From NCBI GenBank assembly GCA_964533215.1, contig CAZHLJ010000001.1, forward strand, positions 992,001 through 1,056,000: a DNA stretch of 64,000 bases, written 5' to 3'. A model generated the notes under the pieces. It saw nothing but the letters and a program-made list of their open reading frames with translations, was not told where the DNA came from and ran no database searches. Origin of the DNA: Bact-08 sp964533215 (GTDB taxonomy: Bacteria; Bacteroidota; Bacteroidia; Bacteroidales; UBA932). Position numbers and translations under genes: made by a program. This document shows positions 1 to 7,944 of this stretch, in pieces; the first letter of the stretch is position 1, and each line of letters begins with the position of its first letter.

Positions 1-1118
1 TCTATGACAAGCATCTCTTGGAGAAAATGAGTTATTTCATTTTTTTCAACTTTGCGCCTTATTATGATGCCGTTTTGGTCTACGAAAATGTTCTGGGGAA
101 TGGACTTGACGTGGTATAGCTTTGCAGCAGCATTATTCCAAAATTGTAAATCAGAAACATTATCCCATATGAGTTTGTCATCGGCTATTCCTTTTGACCA
201 ATCATCAACGTTTTTGTCAAGAGAAACGCTAAGAATGCCGAATCCTGCTTCGCTGAATCTGCTGTAAATGCCGGACAGGGCTGGATGGAATTTACGGCAA
301 GGAACACACCATGATGCCCAGAAGTCTAACATGGTTACTTTGTTCTTTGTGTATATGCTTGAAAACGAAATTGATTTCCCACTAGGATCTTTCATCGTGA
401 AATCCGGAGCTTTATTCCCAGGCTCCAGTTTTTTAAGGGATCTGATTGCCTCTTCAAATGCTTTCAGGTATCTGTTTTCTGCATAGCTTGGAATATTCCT
501 GAATGTTGCAAGTCTGGCTTCCATCTTCTCAATAGGATGCTCCTCGATGGTTTTGAAATATTGAATAAGAGTATAGGGAGAAGTAGGATTGTTAGCAAAA
601 AAAGTTGAATCAACCTTTCTTGACTCAGTCTGAAAACTGTCTAAAATTGAAATTATGGAGTCTTTTCTGGCTTGAGCTGTCTCATTTTTATGATACTCTC
701 TGACAAGAGAGTCAAGGTTAAATTTAGTGGCAATTTTTTCGTGTTGTTTTCTCAGGGCTGTAACAATATCGTTTGTTACACCGCCGCTAATTACTGCTTT
801 ATCAAGTTCCTCCGCTGCAGCCTCTATCCTGAAATGGGAATTGTCAAGAAAGAGGGAGATTCTACCTTTAATCCGGTCAAATGTTATCGAATAATCTTCA
901 GGTGTGGATACTTTACCTTCAAAGGTAAATTTGCCATCTATAAGATCGGCGGTGTCCAGAATAGGCTCATCCTGCGAGAGATTTGAGAGAAATACCTTAC
1001 CGCTGGAGACACTGTCACCTGTTATAGTGCCGTCTATGGTATAACCATCATGCATGGAGGTTGTGCAGGCAAAAAGGCTAAAAGCGGCAGAAAGTGCAAC
1101 AAAGATTGCTTTTTTCAT
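1..1118 (-). CDS. TlpA-like thioredoxin-fold lipoprotein with N-terminal DUF4369-like domain (partial, 3' end off window)
   Basis: The frame is open from an ATG at 1118 to the left edge, so the C-terminus is missing; 372 codons are visible. The N-terminus is a lipoprotein signal with a lipobox ending at Cys18 (LFAC). A beta-rich region of DUF4369 type follows. The last third is a TlpA/AhpC-TSA thioredoxin fold with the active site WASWCVPC and a SIPQN loop containing the expected cis-proline. Bacteroidetes proteins of this build are envelope thiol-disulfide oxidoreductases; the partner is not evident here. Its start overlaps the stop of the upstream carbonic anhydrase gene as ATGA (1115-1118), which suggests translational coupling. 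The family call is secure; the precise role is not. Confidence 0.85.
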   Translation of the reverse strand, partial: MKKAIFVALSAAFSLFACTTSMHDGYTIDGTITGDSVSSGKVFLSNLSQDEPILDTADLIDGKFTFEGKVSTPEDYSITFDRIKGRISLFLDNSHFRIEAAAEELDKAVISGGVTNDIVTALRKQHEKIATKFNLDSLVREYHKNETAQARKDSIISILDSFQTESRKVDSTFFANNPTSPYTLIQYFKTIEEHPIEKMEARLATFRNIPSYAENRYLKAFEEAIRSLKKLEPGNKAPDFTMKDPSGKSISFSSIYTKNKVTMLDFWASWCVPCRKFHPALSGIYSRFSEAGFGILSVSLDKNVDDWSKGIADDKLIWDNVSDLQFWNNAAAKLYHVKSIPQNIFVDQNGIIIRRKVEKNEITHFLQEMLVI

Positions 1119-1648
1119 TTTGTGTCGTTTGAAGACTCTTCTTCTGTATACCATTCTTTGTATTTAAGATAGCCTTGTGCGTTTTTGTGAGCTGAGGCAC
1201 CAATTTCAGGAGAACCATCCTTGACTTTCTTTGCAGGAATTCCGGCATATATACCAGGCTCAAGTATAGCGTTGCTAAGGACTACAGCACCTGCTGCGAT
1301 TATCGTATTGTCAGGTATAACAGCATTATCCATAAGGATAGCACCCATCCCTACCAATACATTGTTACCAACCTTGGCTCCATGAATGATTGCGTTATGA
1401 CCAACCGACACATCGTTTCCAATTTCCACAACTGACTTTTTGTGAAGTGTGTGTAATACTGCACCATCCTGAATATTTACTCTATCCCCTAAAATAATAG
1501 GGTTAACATCTCCTCTTAAAACAGAGCTGTACCAAATACTGCAATCGTCACCAATAACAACATCTCCTATTATTGCAGCGTTTTCTGCTATAAAGCACCG
1601 CTCTCCAATTTTGGGCTCAACCCCATTTAGTTTTCTTATAATCGACAT
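1115..1648 (-). CDS. Gamma-carbonic anhydrase family hexapeptide-repeat protein
   Basis: This 177-aa protein is a left-handed beta-helix built of hexapeptide repeats (for example VVIGDD, VSVGHN, AKVGNN), the layout of the YrdA/PaaY/gamma-CA family, and has the usual family length. Candidate zinc ligands are His66, His84 and His89; the last two show the five-residue spacing of the archaeal Cam enzyme. It may hydrate CO2 in the cytoplasm, but many family members have no proven activity, so the substrate is uncertain. It is divergent from korA, whose enzyme class releases or fixes CO2, and it overlaps the downstream thioredoxin-like gene by 4 bp. A good promoter lies just upstream (1672-1702). 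Confidence 0.88.
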   Translation of the reverse strand: MSIIRKLNGVEPKIGERCFIAENAAIIGDVVIGDDCSIWYSSVLRGDVNPIILGDRVNIQDGAVLHTLHKKSVVEIGNDVSVGHNAIIHGAKVGNNVLVGMGAILMDNAVIPDNTIIAAGAVVLSNAILEPGIYAGIPAKKVKDGSPEIGASAHKNAQGYLKYKEWYTEEESSNDTK

Positions 1649-1671
1649 CTTTTTTACTAAAAATCAAATGG

Positions 1672-1702
1672 CAAAATTAATATTTCCTGCCAATTATCCA
1701 AA
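1672..1702 (-). promoter_or_regulatory. Bacteroidetes-type promoter of the gamma-CA gene
   Basis: On the minus strand TAATTTTG (1679 to 1672) matches the -7 consensus TAnnTTTG. A TTTG (1702 to 1699) lies upstream with a 19-bp spacer. The ATG at 1648 is about 24 bp downstream of the -7 box. The same 19-bp spacing recurs at two other promoters in this window. Confidence 0.6.
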
Positions 1703-1838
1703 TTAGCTAAATAGGACAAAATGTGCAAATCTATAAGTGCTAGGAAGTAATTTGCTTAACATATCATATATTATGGCAAATATTTTATGATGATTTAATA
1801 TTTGTCCTAAAAAAGGTTTTTTGAATAAGAATAATAGC

Positions 1839-1846
1839 TACATTTG
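1839..1846 (+). promoter_or_regulatory. -7 box (TACATTTG) of korA
   Basis: TACATTTG matches TAnnTTTG exactly. A TTG at 1821-1823 could be a -33 element, though the 15-bp spacer is short. The box ends on the G of an in-frame GTG (1846), so transcription should begin just after that codon. This argues for the ATG at 1873 as the korA start. Confidence 0.5.
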
Positions 1847-1872
1847 TGGATGAATTTCATAAAATAAGTGAT

Positions 1873-3708
1873 ATGCAACACAAAATCATTGATACTAAAG
1901 AGGTTGTAATTCGGTTTACTGGTGATTCCGGTGATGGGATGCAACTTACTGGTACTTTATTTGCAGATGCATCTGCATTATTCGGCAACGATATTTCTAC
2001 TTTTCCAGACTATCCTGCAGAGATAAGAGCTCCACAGGGCACTGTTGCCGGAGTATCTGGATTCCAGGTGAATATCGGAAGTGGAGAGATTAAAACTCCC
2101 GGTGATTTTTGCGATGTACTGGTGGCAATGAATCCTGCTGCATTAAGGGCTAATGCTCAATGGACAAAGCCGACTGCAACAATAATTCTGGACTCTGATA
2201 CTTTTGATGAAAAAGGGATTCTCAAAGCAGGGTTTAAAACAATGGATCCTATTACAGAACTCAATATTCAGGATAGAAATATTATTTTCACACCAATTTC
2301 AGACTTGACAAGAGAGAGTCTTAAGGAGAGTGGACTTGATGCGAAAGCTATCCTTCGCTCGAAGAACATGTTTACATTGGGAATGTGTTACTATTTGTTC
2401 AACCGTCCGATGGAATCTACCTTCAGATACCTTGAAAACAAATTCAAGAAGAAACCTGAGCTTATCGAACCAAACAAGAAGGTTTTGCAAGATGGTTTCA
2501 ATTACGCTGGAAACATTCATGCTATTGCAAATACATATACGGTTCAGCCGGCTAAGTTGGAAAAGGGTACTTATAGAAACATAAACGGTAATCAGGCAAC
2601 AGCTTGGGGTCTTCTTGCCGCTTCTGAAAAATCCGGAAGGCCGTTGTTCTGCGGCTCTTACCCAATAACTCCGGCAACCAGCATATTGGAGGAGTTAGCT
2701 CTTCGTAAGGATCTTAATGCAAAGACTCTCCAGTGCGAAGATGAAATTGCGGGTATCTGCACATCTATTGGAGCTGCTTATGCCGGAAACTTTGCTGTTA
2801 CCACAACTTCAGGCCCAGGTTTGTCTCTAAAGACAGAGGCATTAGGCTTGGCCATGATCACTGAGCTTCCTTTAGTTATTGTGGATGTACAGAGAGGAGG
2901 GCCTTCAACTGGTATTCCTACTAAGACAGAGCAGACAGACCTTAATCAAGCTCTCTATGGAAGAAATGGAGAGTGCCCGATTGCAATAATTGCTGCCCAT
3001 TCACCTTCGCATTGCTTCGATGCTGCTTTTTATGCAGGTAAATATGCAATGGAGCATATGATGCCGGTTTTGTTGCTTACAGAGGGCTTTATTGGAAATG
3101 GTTCTGAACCTTGGAGAATTCCAAGCATGAAGGATTATCCTGAAATAAAACCACCAATTATAACAGAAGCTGAAGAAGTACCTTTCTGGCCATACAAGAG
3201 AGATGAGCTCAGAATGGCAAGAAGATGGGCACTTCCGGGGACTATTGGTACTGAGCATAGAGTAGGTGGGCTTGAAAAAAATAATAATGGAGCAATTTCT
3301 TCTGATCCGCTTGTTCACGAAAGAATGGTTAAGGAGAGAGCCGAAAAAGTTGCCAGAATGGCAAACTTTATTCCGGAGCAGGCTGTAATAGGCGAAGAGA
3401 AGGGTGATGTGCTCATTGTAGGATGGGGTGGAACTTTCGGACATCTTTACACTGCCGTGAAAGAGTTACATGAGGAGGGTAAGAATGTCAGTCTTGCACA
3501 TTTTGACTATATATTCCCATTACCAAAGAACACTGCAGACGTGTTCAAGAACTTTAAAAAAATTATTGTTTGCGAGTTAAACAGCGGCCAGTTCGCTGCT
3601 TACCTGAGAGATAAATTCCCGCAGTACAGTTATCTCCAGTATAACAAAATCCAGGGTCAGCCATTTATTGTAAAAGAGATTGTTGACGCTGTAAATGCAA
3701 TCCTATAA
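1873..3708 (+). CDS. korA: 2-oxoacid:acceptor (2-oxoglutarate:ferredoxin) oxidoreductase, alpha subunit with fused gamma domain
   Basis: The enzyme oxidatively decarboxylates a 2-oxoacid to the acyl-CoA and passes electrons to ferredoxin. The first ~190 residues are the gamma domain (RFTGDSGDGMQL near the N-terminus). The alpha (pyrimidine-binding) domain follows, with GSYPITPAT and a TTTSGPG loop, then a C-terminal transketolase-like region. I start it at ATG 1873 (611 aa) because a -7 box overlaps the upstream GTG at 1846. korB follows after 27 bp and gdhA 48 bp later. The gdhA neighbour favours 2-oxoglutarate as substrate, but a broader branched-chain or generic 2-oxoacid range cannot be excluded. 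No separate ferredoxin subunit is present. Confidence 0.9.
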   Translation: MQHKIIDTKEVVIRFTGDSGDGMQLTGTLFADASALFGNDISTFPDYPAEIRAPQGTVAGVSGFQVNIGSGEIKTPGDFCDVLVAMNPAALRANAQWTKPTATIILDSDTFDEKGILKAGFKTMDPITELNIQDRNIIFTPISDLTRESLKESGLDAKAILRSKNMFTLGMCYYLFNRPMESTFRYLENKFKKKPELIEPNKKVLQDGFNYAGNIHAIANTYTVQPAKLEKGTYRNINGNQATAWGLLAASEKSGRPLFCGSYPITPATSILEELALRKDLNAKTLQCEDEIAGICTSIGAAYAGNFAVTTTSGPGLSLKTEALGLAMITELPLVIVDVQRGGPSTGIPTKTEQTDLNQALYGRNGECPIAIIAAHSPSHCFDAAFYAGKYAMEHMMPVLLLTEGFIGNGSEPWRIPSMKDYPEIKPPIITEAEEVPFWPYKRDELRMARRWALPGTIGTEHRVGGLEKNNNGAISSDPLVHERMVKERAEKVARMANFIPEQAVIGEEKGDVLIVGWGGTFGHLYTAVKELHEEGKNVSLAHFDYIFPLPKNTADVFKNFKKIIVCELNSGQFAAYLRDKFPQYSYLQYNKIQGQPFIVKEIVDAVNAIL

Positions 3709-3735
3709 TTTGTTTAACAAGAAAAATATCAAGAG

Positions 3736-4752
3736 ATGAAATATACACCACAGGATTTCAAAAGTAATCAAGAGGTTAAATGGTGCCCTGGTTGTGGAGA
3801 CCATGCCATATTGGCATCTGTACAGAGAGCTATGCCCGAGGTTTGTGAAGCTCTTAACTATACTAAAGAGAGATTTGTCTTTGTGTCCGGAATAGGATGT
3901 TCTTCCCGTTTTCCATATTATATGGATACATACGGATTTCATGGTATCCACGGAAGAGCTTCGGCAATTTCTACCGGGGTGAAGGTTGCCAACCCGACAC
4001 TTACTGTATGGCAGATTACTGGAGACGGTGATGCACTGGCTATTGGAGGAAACCACTTTATCCATGCAATCCGCAGAAATATAGATATTAACATTATACT
4101 CTTCAATAACCAGATTTATGGCTTAACAAAGGGTCAGTACTCTCCGACCTCAAAGTTGGGTATGATTACCAAAACATCTCCATATGGTACTGTTGAGCAT
4201 CCGTTTAACCCAGGAGCACTTATACTAGGTGCAAGGGGTACTTTCTTTGCAAGAAGCCTGGATGTTGAACTAAAACTCACTCAGGATATTATGGTTGCTT
4301 CTGCAAAACATGATGGTACAGCTGTGACAGAGGTGCTGGTAAATTGTGTGATCTATAATGATAAAACCCACGCTACCGTTTCAGATAAGGAGTTCCGTGC
4401 AGACAGAACCATTGTTCTTAAACATGGTGAGCCTATGATTTTCGGTAAAGACCGTGACAAAGGCCTCGTACTTGACGGGCGGAAGCTAAAGGTGGTGAAA
4501 ATAGGAGAAAACGGCATTACTGAGAAGGATATTCTCATTCACGATGCTGAGGAGGAAAATCCGGGAATGCACTCAATGCTTATTGATATGAAATATCCTG
4601 AGTATCCGATAGCACTAGGTGTGATTCGTGCAGTTAAGGATAAAACCTATGACGATAATGTGCGTGATCAAGTTATTGATGTGAGGGAACATGCCCGTAT
4701 CCACAATATGGACGAACTCCTTAACAGTGGAGCAACTTGGGAAGTAAAATAG
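3736..4752 (+). CDS. korB: 2-oxoacid:acceptor (2-oxoglutarate:ferredoxin) oxidoreductase, beta subunit
   Basis: This 338-aa protein is the thiamine-diphosphate subunit that pairs with KorA. Near the N-terminus it has WCPGCGDH, whose cysteines belong to the [4Fe-4S] site in this family; a further conserved cysteine is in GIGCSS. The TPP/Mg motif is GDGDALAIGGNH, followed by NNQIYGLTKGQ. The length is standard. It lies between korA and gdhA on the same strand with short gaps and no terminator, so the three are probably co-transcribed. Confidence 0.93.
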   Translation: MKYTPQDFKSNQEVKWCPGCGDHAILASVQRAMPEVCEALNYTKERFVFVSGIGCSSRFPYYMDTYGFHGIHGRASAISTGVKVANPTLTVWQITGDGDALAIGGNHFIHAIRRNIDINIILFNNQIYGLTKGQYSPTSKLGMITKTSPYGTVEHPFNPGALILGARGTFFARSLDVELKLTQDIMVASAKHDGTAVTEVLVNCVIYNDKTHATVSDKEFRADRTIVLKHGEPMIFGKDRDKGLVLDGRKLKVVKIGENGITEKDILIHDAEEENPGMHSMLIDMKYPEYPIALGVIRAVKDKTYDDNVRDQVIDVREHARIHNMDELLNSGATWEVK

Positions 4753-4800
4753 AAATTCCATAAATATTCAAATACTTAATAAATCAAAATCAAATCAATT

Positions 4801-6138
4801 ATGAAAGTAGCAGAAATTATGGCCAATCTGGAGAAGAAATATGGCCATGAAAAAGAGTACTTACAAGCAGTTCGCGAAGTGCTGGAATCAATCGAGGAAG
4901 TTTATAATCAACATCCTGAATTTGAGAAGGCAAAAATCGTAGAGAGATTAGTTGAACCTGATCGTATCTTTACATTCCGTATCTCATGGGTAGACGACAA
5001 TGGAGAGGTTCAGAACAACCTTGCATACCGTGTGCAGTTCAATAATGCAATCGGCCCATACAAAGGTGGTATTCGTTTCCATCCTTCCGTTACCCCTTCT
5101 ATCCTTAAATTCTTAGGCTTTGAGCAGACTTTCAAGAATGCTTTGACTACTCTTCCTATGGGTGGTGGTAAAGGTGGTTCGGATTTCAATCCAAAAGGAA
5201 AATCCGACAATGAGATCATGCGTTTCTGCCAGGCTTACGTTACTGAGCTATGGCGTCACATTGGACCTGATACAGACGTTCCTGCAGGTGATATAGGAGT
5301 TGGTGGACGTGAAGTAGGTTTTATGTACGGAATGTACAAAAAACTTTCTCATGAAAACACTGGCGTATTCACAGGTAAGGGCTCTACTTTCGGAGGTTCA
5401 CTGATCCGTCCTGAAGCTACTGGCTTTGGTGCTGTTTACTTTGTTAACCATATGCTAAAAACTAAGGGAATCGAAATCAAAGGTAAGAGAGTTTCTGTTT
5501 CTGGCTTTGGTAACGTTGCTTGGGGTGCTGCTTTAAAAGCTACAGAGCTTGGAGCTAAGGTTGTTGCACTTTCAGGTCCTGATGGAGTTATTATTGACGA
5601 GGCTGGAATGGACGCAGAGAAAATAGCTTACATGTTGGAACTACGCGCATCTAACAATGACGTTGTTGCTCCGTATGCAACTAAATTCCCTGGTTCTAAA
5701 TTCATTGCCGGTAAGAAAGCTTTCAGCGTGAAGGTTGATATCGCATTACCTTGTGCTTTCCAGAATGAGCTTAACGGTGACGATGCCAAGGAACTTATCA
5801 AGAACGGCGTTTGCTGTGTAGCTGAAGTTTCTAACATGGGATGTACTCCTGAAGCAATTGAGGAGTTCCTCAAAGCTAAGGTGCTGTTTGCTCCAGGTAA
5901 GGCTGTAAATGCAGGTGGTGTTGCTGTTTCAGGTCTTGAAATGACACAGAACGCTATGCATATCAGTTGGACTGCAGAGGAGGTAGACTCAAAACTGAAA
6001 CAGATCATGACAAGTATTCACGAAGCTTGTACCAAATATGGTACACAGAAGGATGGATATGTTAACTATGTTAAAGGTGCCAACATTGCAGGCTTCATGA
6101 AAGTTGCACAGGCTACTTTGGAACAAGGCGTTATCTAG
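4801..6138 (+). CDS. gdhA: Glutamate dehydrogenase (hexameric, NADP type)
   Basis: This 445-aa protein interconverts glutamate with 2-oxoglutarate plus ammonium. It shows the family N-terminus, the substrate/catalytic lysine loop PMGGGKGGSDF (residues ~119-129, K124), PAGDIGVGGRE, and the Rossmann segment VSGFGNVAWG. Its length and motifs are those of the ~450-aa small hexameric class. Cofactor preference is inferred from family resemblance. It is the last gene of the korAB-gdhA unit and is followed by a strong hairpin at 6164-6192. No promoter box is visible in the 48-bp gap before it, which supports co-transcription. Confidence 0.96.
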   Translation: MKVAEIMANLEKKYGHEKEYLQAVREVLESIEEVYNQHPEFEKAKIVERLVEPDRIFTFRISWVDDNGEVQNNLAYRVQFNNAIGPYKGGIRFHPSVTPSILKFLGFEQTFKNALTTLPMGGGKGGSDFNPKGKSDNEIMRFCQAYVTELWRHIGPDTDVPAGDIGVGGREVGFMYGMYKKLSHENTGVFTGKGSTFGGSLIRPEATGFGAVYFVNHMLKTKGIEIKGKRVSVSGFGNVAWGAALKATELGAKVVALSGPDGVIIDEAGMDAEKIAYMLELRASNNDVVAPYATKFPGSKFIAGKKAFSVKVDIALPCAFQNELNGDDAKELIKNGVCCVAEVSNMGCTPEAIEEFLKAKVLFAPGKAVNAGGVAVSGLEMTQNAMHISWTAEEVDSKLKQIMTSIHEACTKYGTQKDGYVNYVKGANIAGFMKVAQATLEQGVI

Positions 6139-6163
6139 TATTCAGATATTGTTTATATCATAA

Positions 6164-6195
6164 AAGGGGTGTCTCAAATTGGGACGCCCCTTCTT
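6164..6195 (+). terminator. Bidirectional intrinsic terminator between gdhA and the beta-propeller gene
   Basis: A 12-bp stem (6164-6175 with 6181-6192, two wobble pairs) and a 5-nt loop are followed by TTCTTTG on the plus strand. On the minus strand the stem is followed by TTTTATGATA. It sits between the convergent gdhA (stop 6138) and the minus-strand gene ending at 6210, so it can serve both. Confidence 0.75.
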
Positions 6196-6209
6196 TGTTG
6201 ACAGAAACC

Positions 6210-7394
6210 TTATTCCGATGTCTTTATTGCATAAAAATGACCATTCGAGTCGCCAAAATATATTATTCCATTTTCAACAAGCGGGTCCGAGAGTATTGAT
6301 CCTAATCCAAGAATTTTTTTTTCGGATTGTATGTAATCCTTATCATATAGTACGAAGTCGGTTTTGAAACTTCCGTCATCGTTATATATTTCGGAATAGT
6401 GTTTTTTGCTCTCTTCTGTCTGAAAGAGTGTCTCGATCTCTCCAGAGAGTGGGTTTGTAGAATACAGTTTGCCGTTGAAACAGCCAAATACTATTTTTCC
6501 GTTTACCTGACTTGCCGTTCCATAGACCCGCATATTAAGTCTCAGTGTAAACAATACCTCCCCGGAGGAAGCTTCCATGCAGTAAAATTTGTGTGAGTCA
6601 GAGGTGCCGAAGTAGATATTGTCACCGTAGAGAAAAGGTGTTGCAATAATCCATCCTCCACCATCCCTCATGTTCCACCTGCATGTTCCTGTCTTTATGT
6701 TCAGTGCATATATATTATAGTCCCGACTCCCGAAATAGGCTGTATTCTTATATATAAGAGCTGCTTTTTGAATCTCTCCTTTTGGAAAATACTCGGCTCC
6801 AACAGTCTTGAATTTCCAGATCAGTTTCCCGTTTCGGGAATTCAATGCATAAAAATAACCATCAAAACTGCCTATATACACAACATTATCTCGGACAACC
6901 GGTGTGGCATGTACAATTCCGTTGGTTTTGAAACTCCAGACGGGTTTGCCACTTTTAGAACAAATCGCATATATAGTACTGTCGCCGCTTCCAACATATA
7001 CAATACTGCTATCTATGACTGGGGAGGAGATGTAGTAATCCCATATATCCTGTCTTTTCTCTCCTCTGGTTGCAAACTTCCACAAAAGCTTGCCTGTCTC
7101 TTTATCAAGAGAGTAGATGTTGCCGTCAGAGCTGTTTATGAATATTCTGTTTCCAGAAACAAGAGGTGTGGAACTTACCTTTCCCTCAGTTTTAAACTTC
7201 CATGCAAGTTGGCCTGAATTTTTGTCAAGAGAATATAAATAGTTATCACTACTTCCAAAATAGATTCTGTCTCCACAGGTTACGGGTGATGAGTAAATCT
7301 CTGCATCAGTTGAGAATGTCCATAAAACAGGATGTCCTGCACTTGAGATTATATAGCAAAAGATAAGTATGGAAAATATAAATATACGTTTCAT
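6210..7394 (-). CDS. Exported PQQ-type beta-propeller repeat protein
   Basis: This 394-aa protein (start at ATG 7394, chosen because a signal peptide MKRIFIFSILIFC begins there) consists of about eight repeats of the type SSPVV..vYfGS.D..lYALd..sGklvWkF. This is the PQQ-dehydrogenase-like/BamB-like beta-propeller repeat. No lipobox is seen, so it is probably periplasmic. No catalytic dehydrogenase domain is visible, so it looks like a structural or binding propeller. It lies 109 bp downstream of the leftward SusCD lipoprotein gene, but a hairpin with a T-tract intervenes (7436-7470). A role with the SusCD system is only suggested by position. Confidence 0.85.
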   Translation of the reverse strand: MKRIFIFSILIFCYIISSAGHPVLWTFSTDAEIYSSPVTCGDRIYFGSSDNYLYSLDKNSGQLAWKFKTEGKVSSTPLVSGNRIFINSSDGNIYSLDKETGKLLWKFATRGEKRQDIWDYYISSPVIDSSIVYVGSGDSTIYAICSKSGKPVWSFKTNGIVHATPVVRDNVVYIGSFDGYFYALNSRNGKLIWKFKTVGAEYFPKGEIQKAALIYKNTAYFGSRDYNIYALNIKTGTCRWNMRDGGGWIIATPFLYGDNIYFGTSDSHKFYCMEASSGEVLFTLRLNMRVYGTASQVNGKIVFGCFNGKLYSTNPLSGEIETLFQTEESKKHYSEIYNDDGSFKTDFVLYDKDYIQSEKKILGLGSILSDPLVENGIIYFGDSNGHFYAIKTSE

Positions 7395-7435
7395 GCAGTG
7401 GTTAAGGTTTGTCGTATTAATAAAATGATTGCAAA

Positions 7436-7470
7436 TTGAAAAAGACAACTGCGATTTAAAATCACAGTTG
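7436..7470 (-). terminator. Intrinsic terminator between the SusCD lipoprotein gene and the beta-propeller gene
   Basis: On the minus strand a near-perfect 12-bp inverted repeat (7470-7459 with 7457-7446, one G-U) is followed by TCTTTTTC. No TAnnTTTG box is visible between it and the beta-propeller start at 7394. That gene is therefore probably expressed by read-through at a lower level. Confidence 0.65.
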
Positions 7471-7503
7471 CCTTGTATCAAATCAGTAAGCTAACAAATA
7501 TAA

Positions 7504-7926
7504 CTACTTTTTCAAGGTAATGGTAGCTGTTTTGTAGTATTTGGCAACAGGTAATGTTGCAGATGATAGGTTAATAACCAATTTACTACTTCCTGTTGGC
7601 AATAATGCATAATTTACGGCTATTGGCAGCAGGACCTGATATTTTCCGGCATCAATAGTGCATGATGTTGGGACTGTAACTGCAGATGCACAGGTTGTAA
7701 GGGTTGCATCGACAGCTACTGATGCTGTCTCTGCAGCTTGCGGTGCGTTTGCAATCAGTTGAACTGGAATAGATATCGAAGTTGTCGAAGATGTAACTGT
7801 GAAAGTGTAAGCTGCAAGTGAGAAGGCTATCTGAGGATCCCCGTCATATTCCTTAGTTTCCTTCTCGCAAGAAACAATTACAGACAACATTAATACTAAT
7901 AAAAATATTTTAGCTAGATTTTTCAT
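7504..7926 (-). CDS. Small surface/periplasmic lipoprotein of a SusCD locus
   Basis: This 140-aa protein starts at ATG 7926 (a TTG two codons upstream is less likely). It has a lipoprotein signal ending in VIVSC, then a beta-rich Calx-beta/BT_3987-N-like domain with alternating hydrophobics and several Thr/Ser-rich strands. It is 18 bp downstream of susD and on the same strand as susC-susD. Such small lipoproteins often form a third surface component of SusCD systems and bind ligand. The ligand cannot be told from sequence. The locus partner encoded at 17928-18764 shows a similar strand pattern. Confidence 0.7.
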   Translation of the reverse strand: MKNLAKIFLLVLMLSVIVSCEKETKEYDGDPQIAFSLAAYTFTVTSSTTSISIPVQLIANAPQAAETASVAVDATLTTCASAVTVPTSCTIDAGKYQVLLPIAVNYALLPTGSSKLVINLSSATLPVAKYYKTATITLKK

Positions 7927-7944
7927 ATTCAATGTTTTGATGGA

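Noticed and set aside
1846..1872. GTG at 1846 as the korA start
   Set aside because: The codon overlaps a TACATTTG promoter box, and the added nine residues have no family counterpart; ATG 1873 fits better.
3001..3444. A 147-codon antisense frame inside korA
   Set aside because: It is the shadow of a well-supported gene, with no promoter or recognisable domain.
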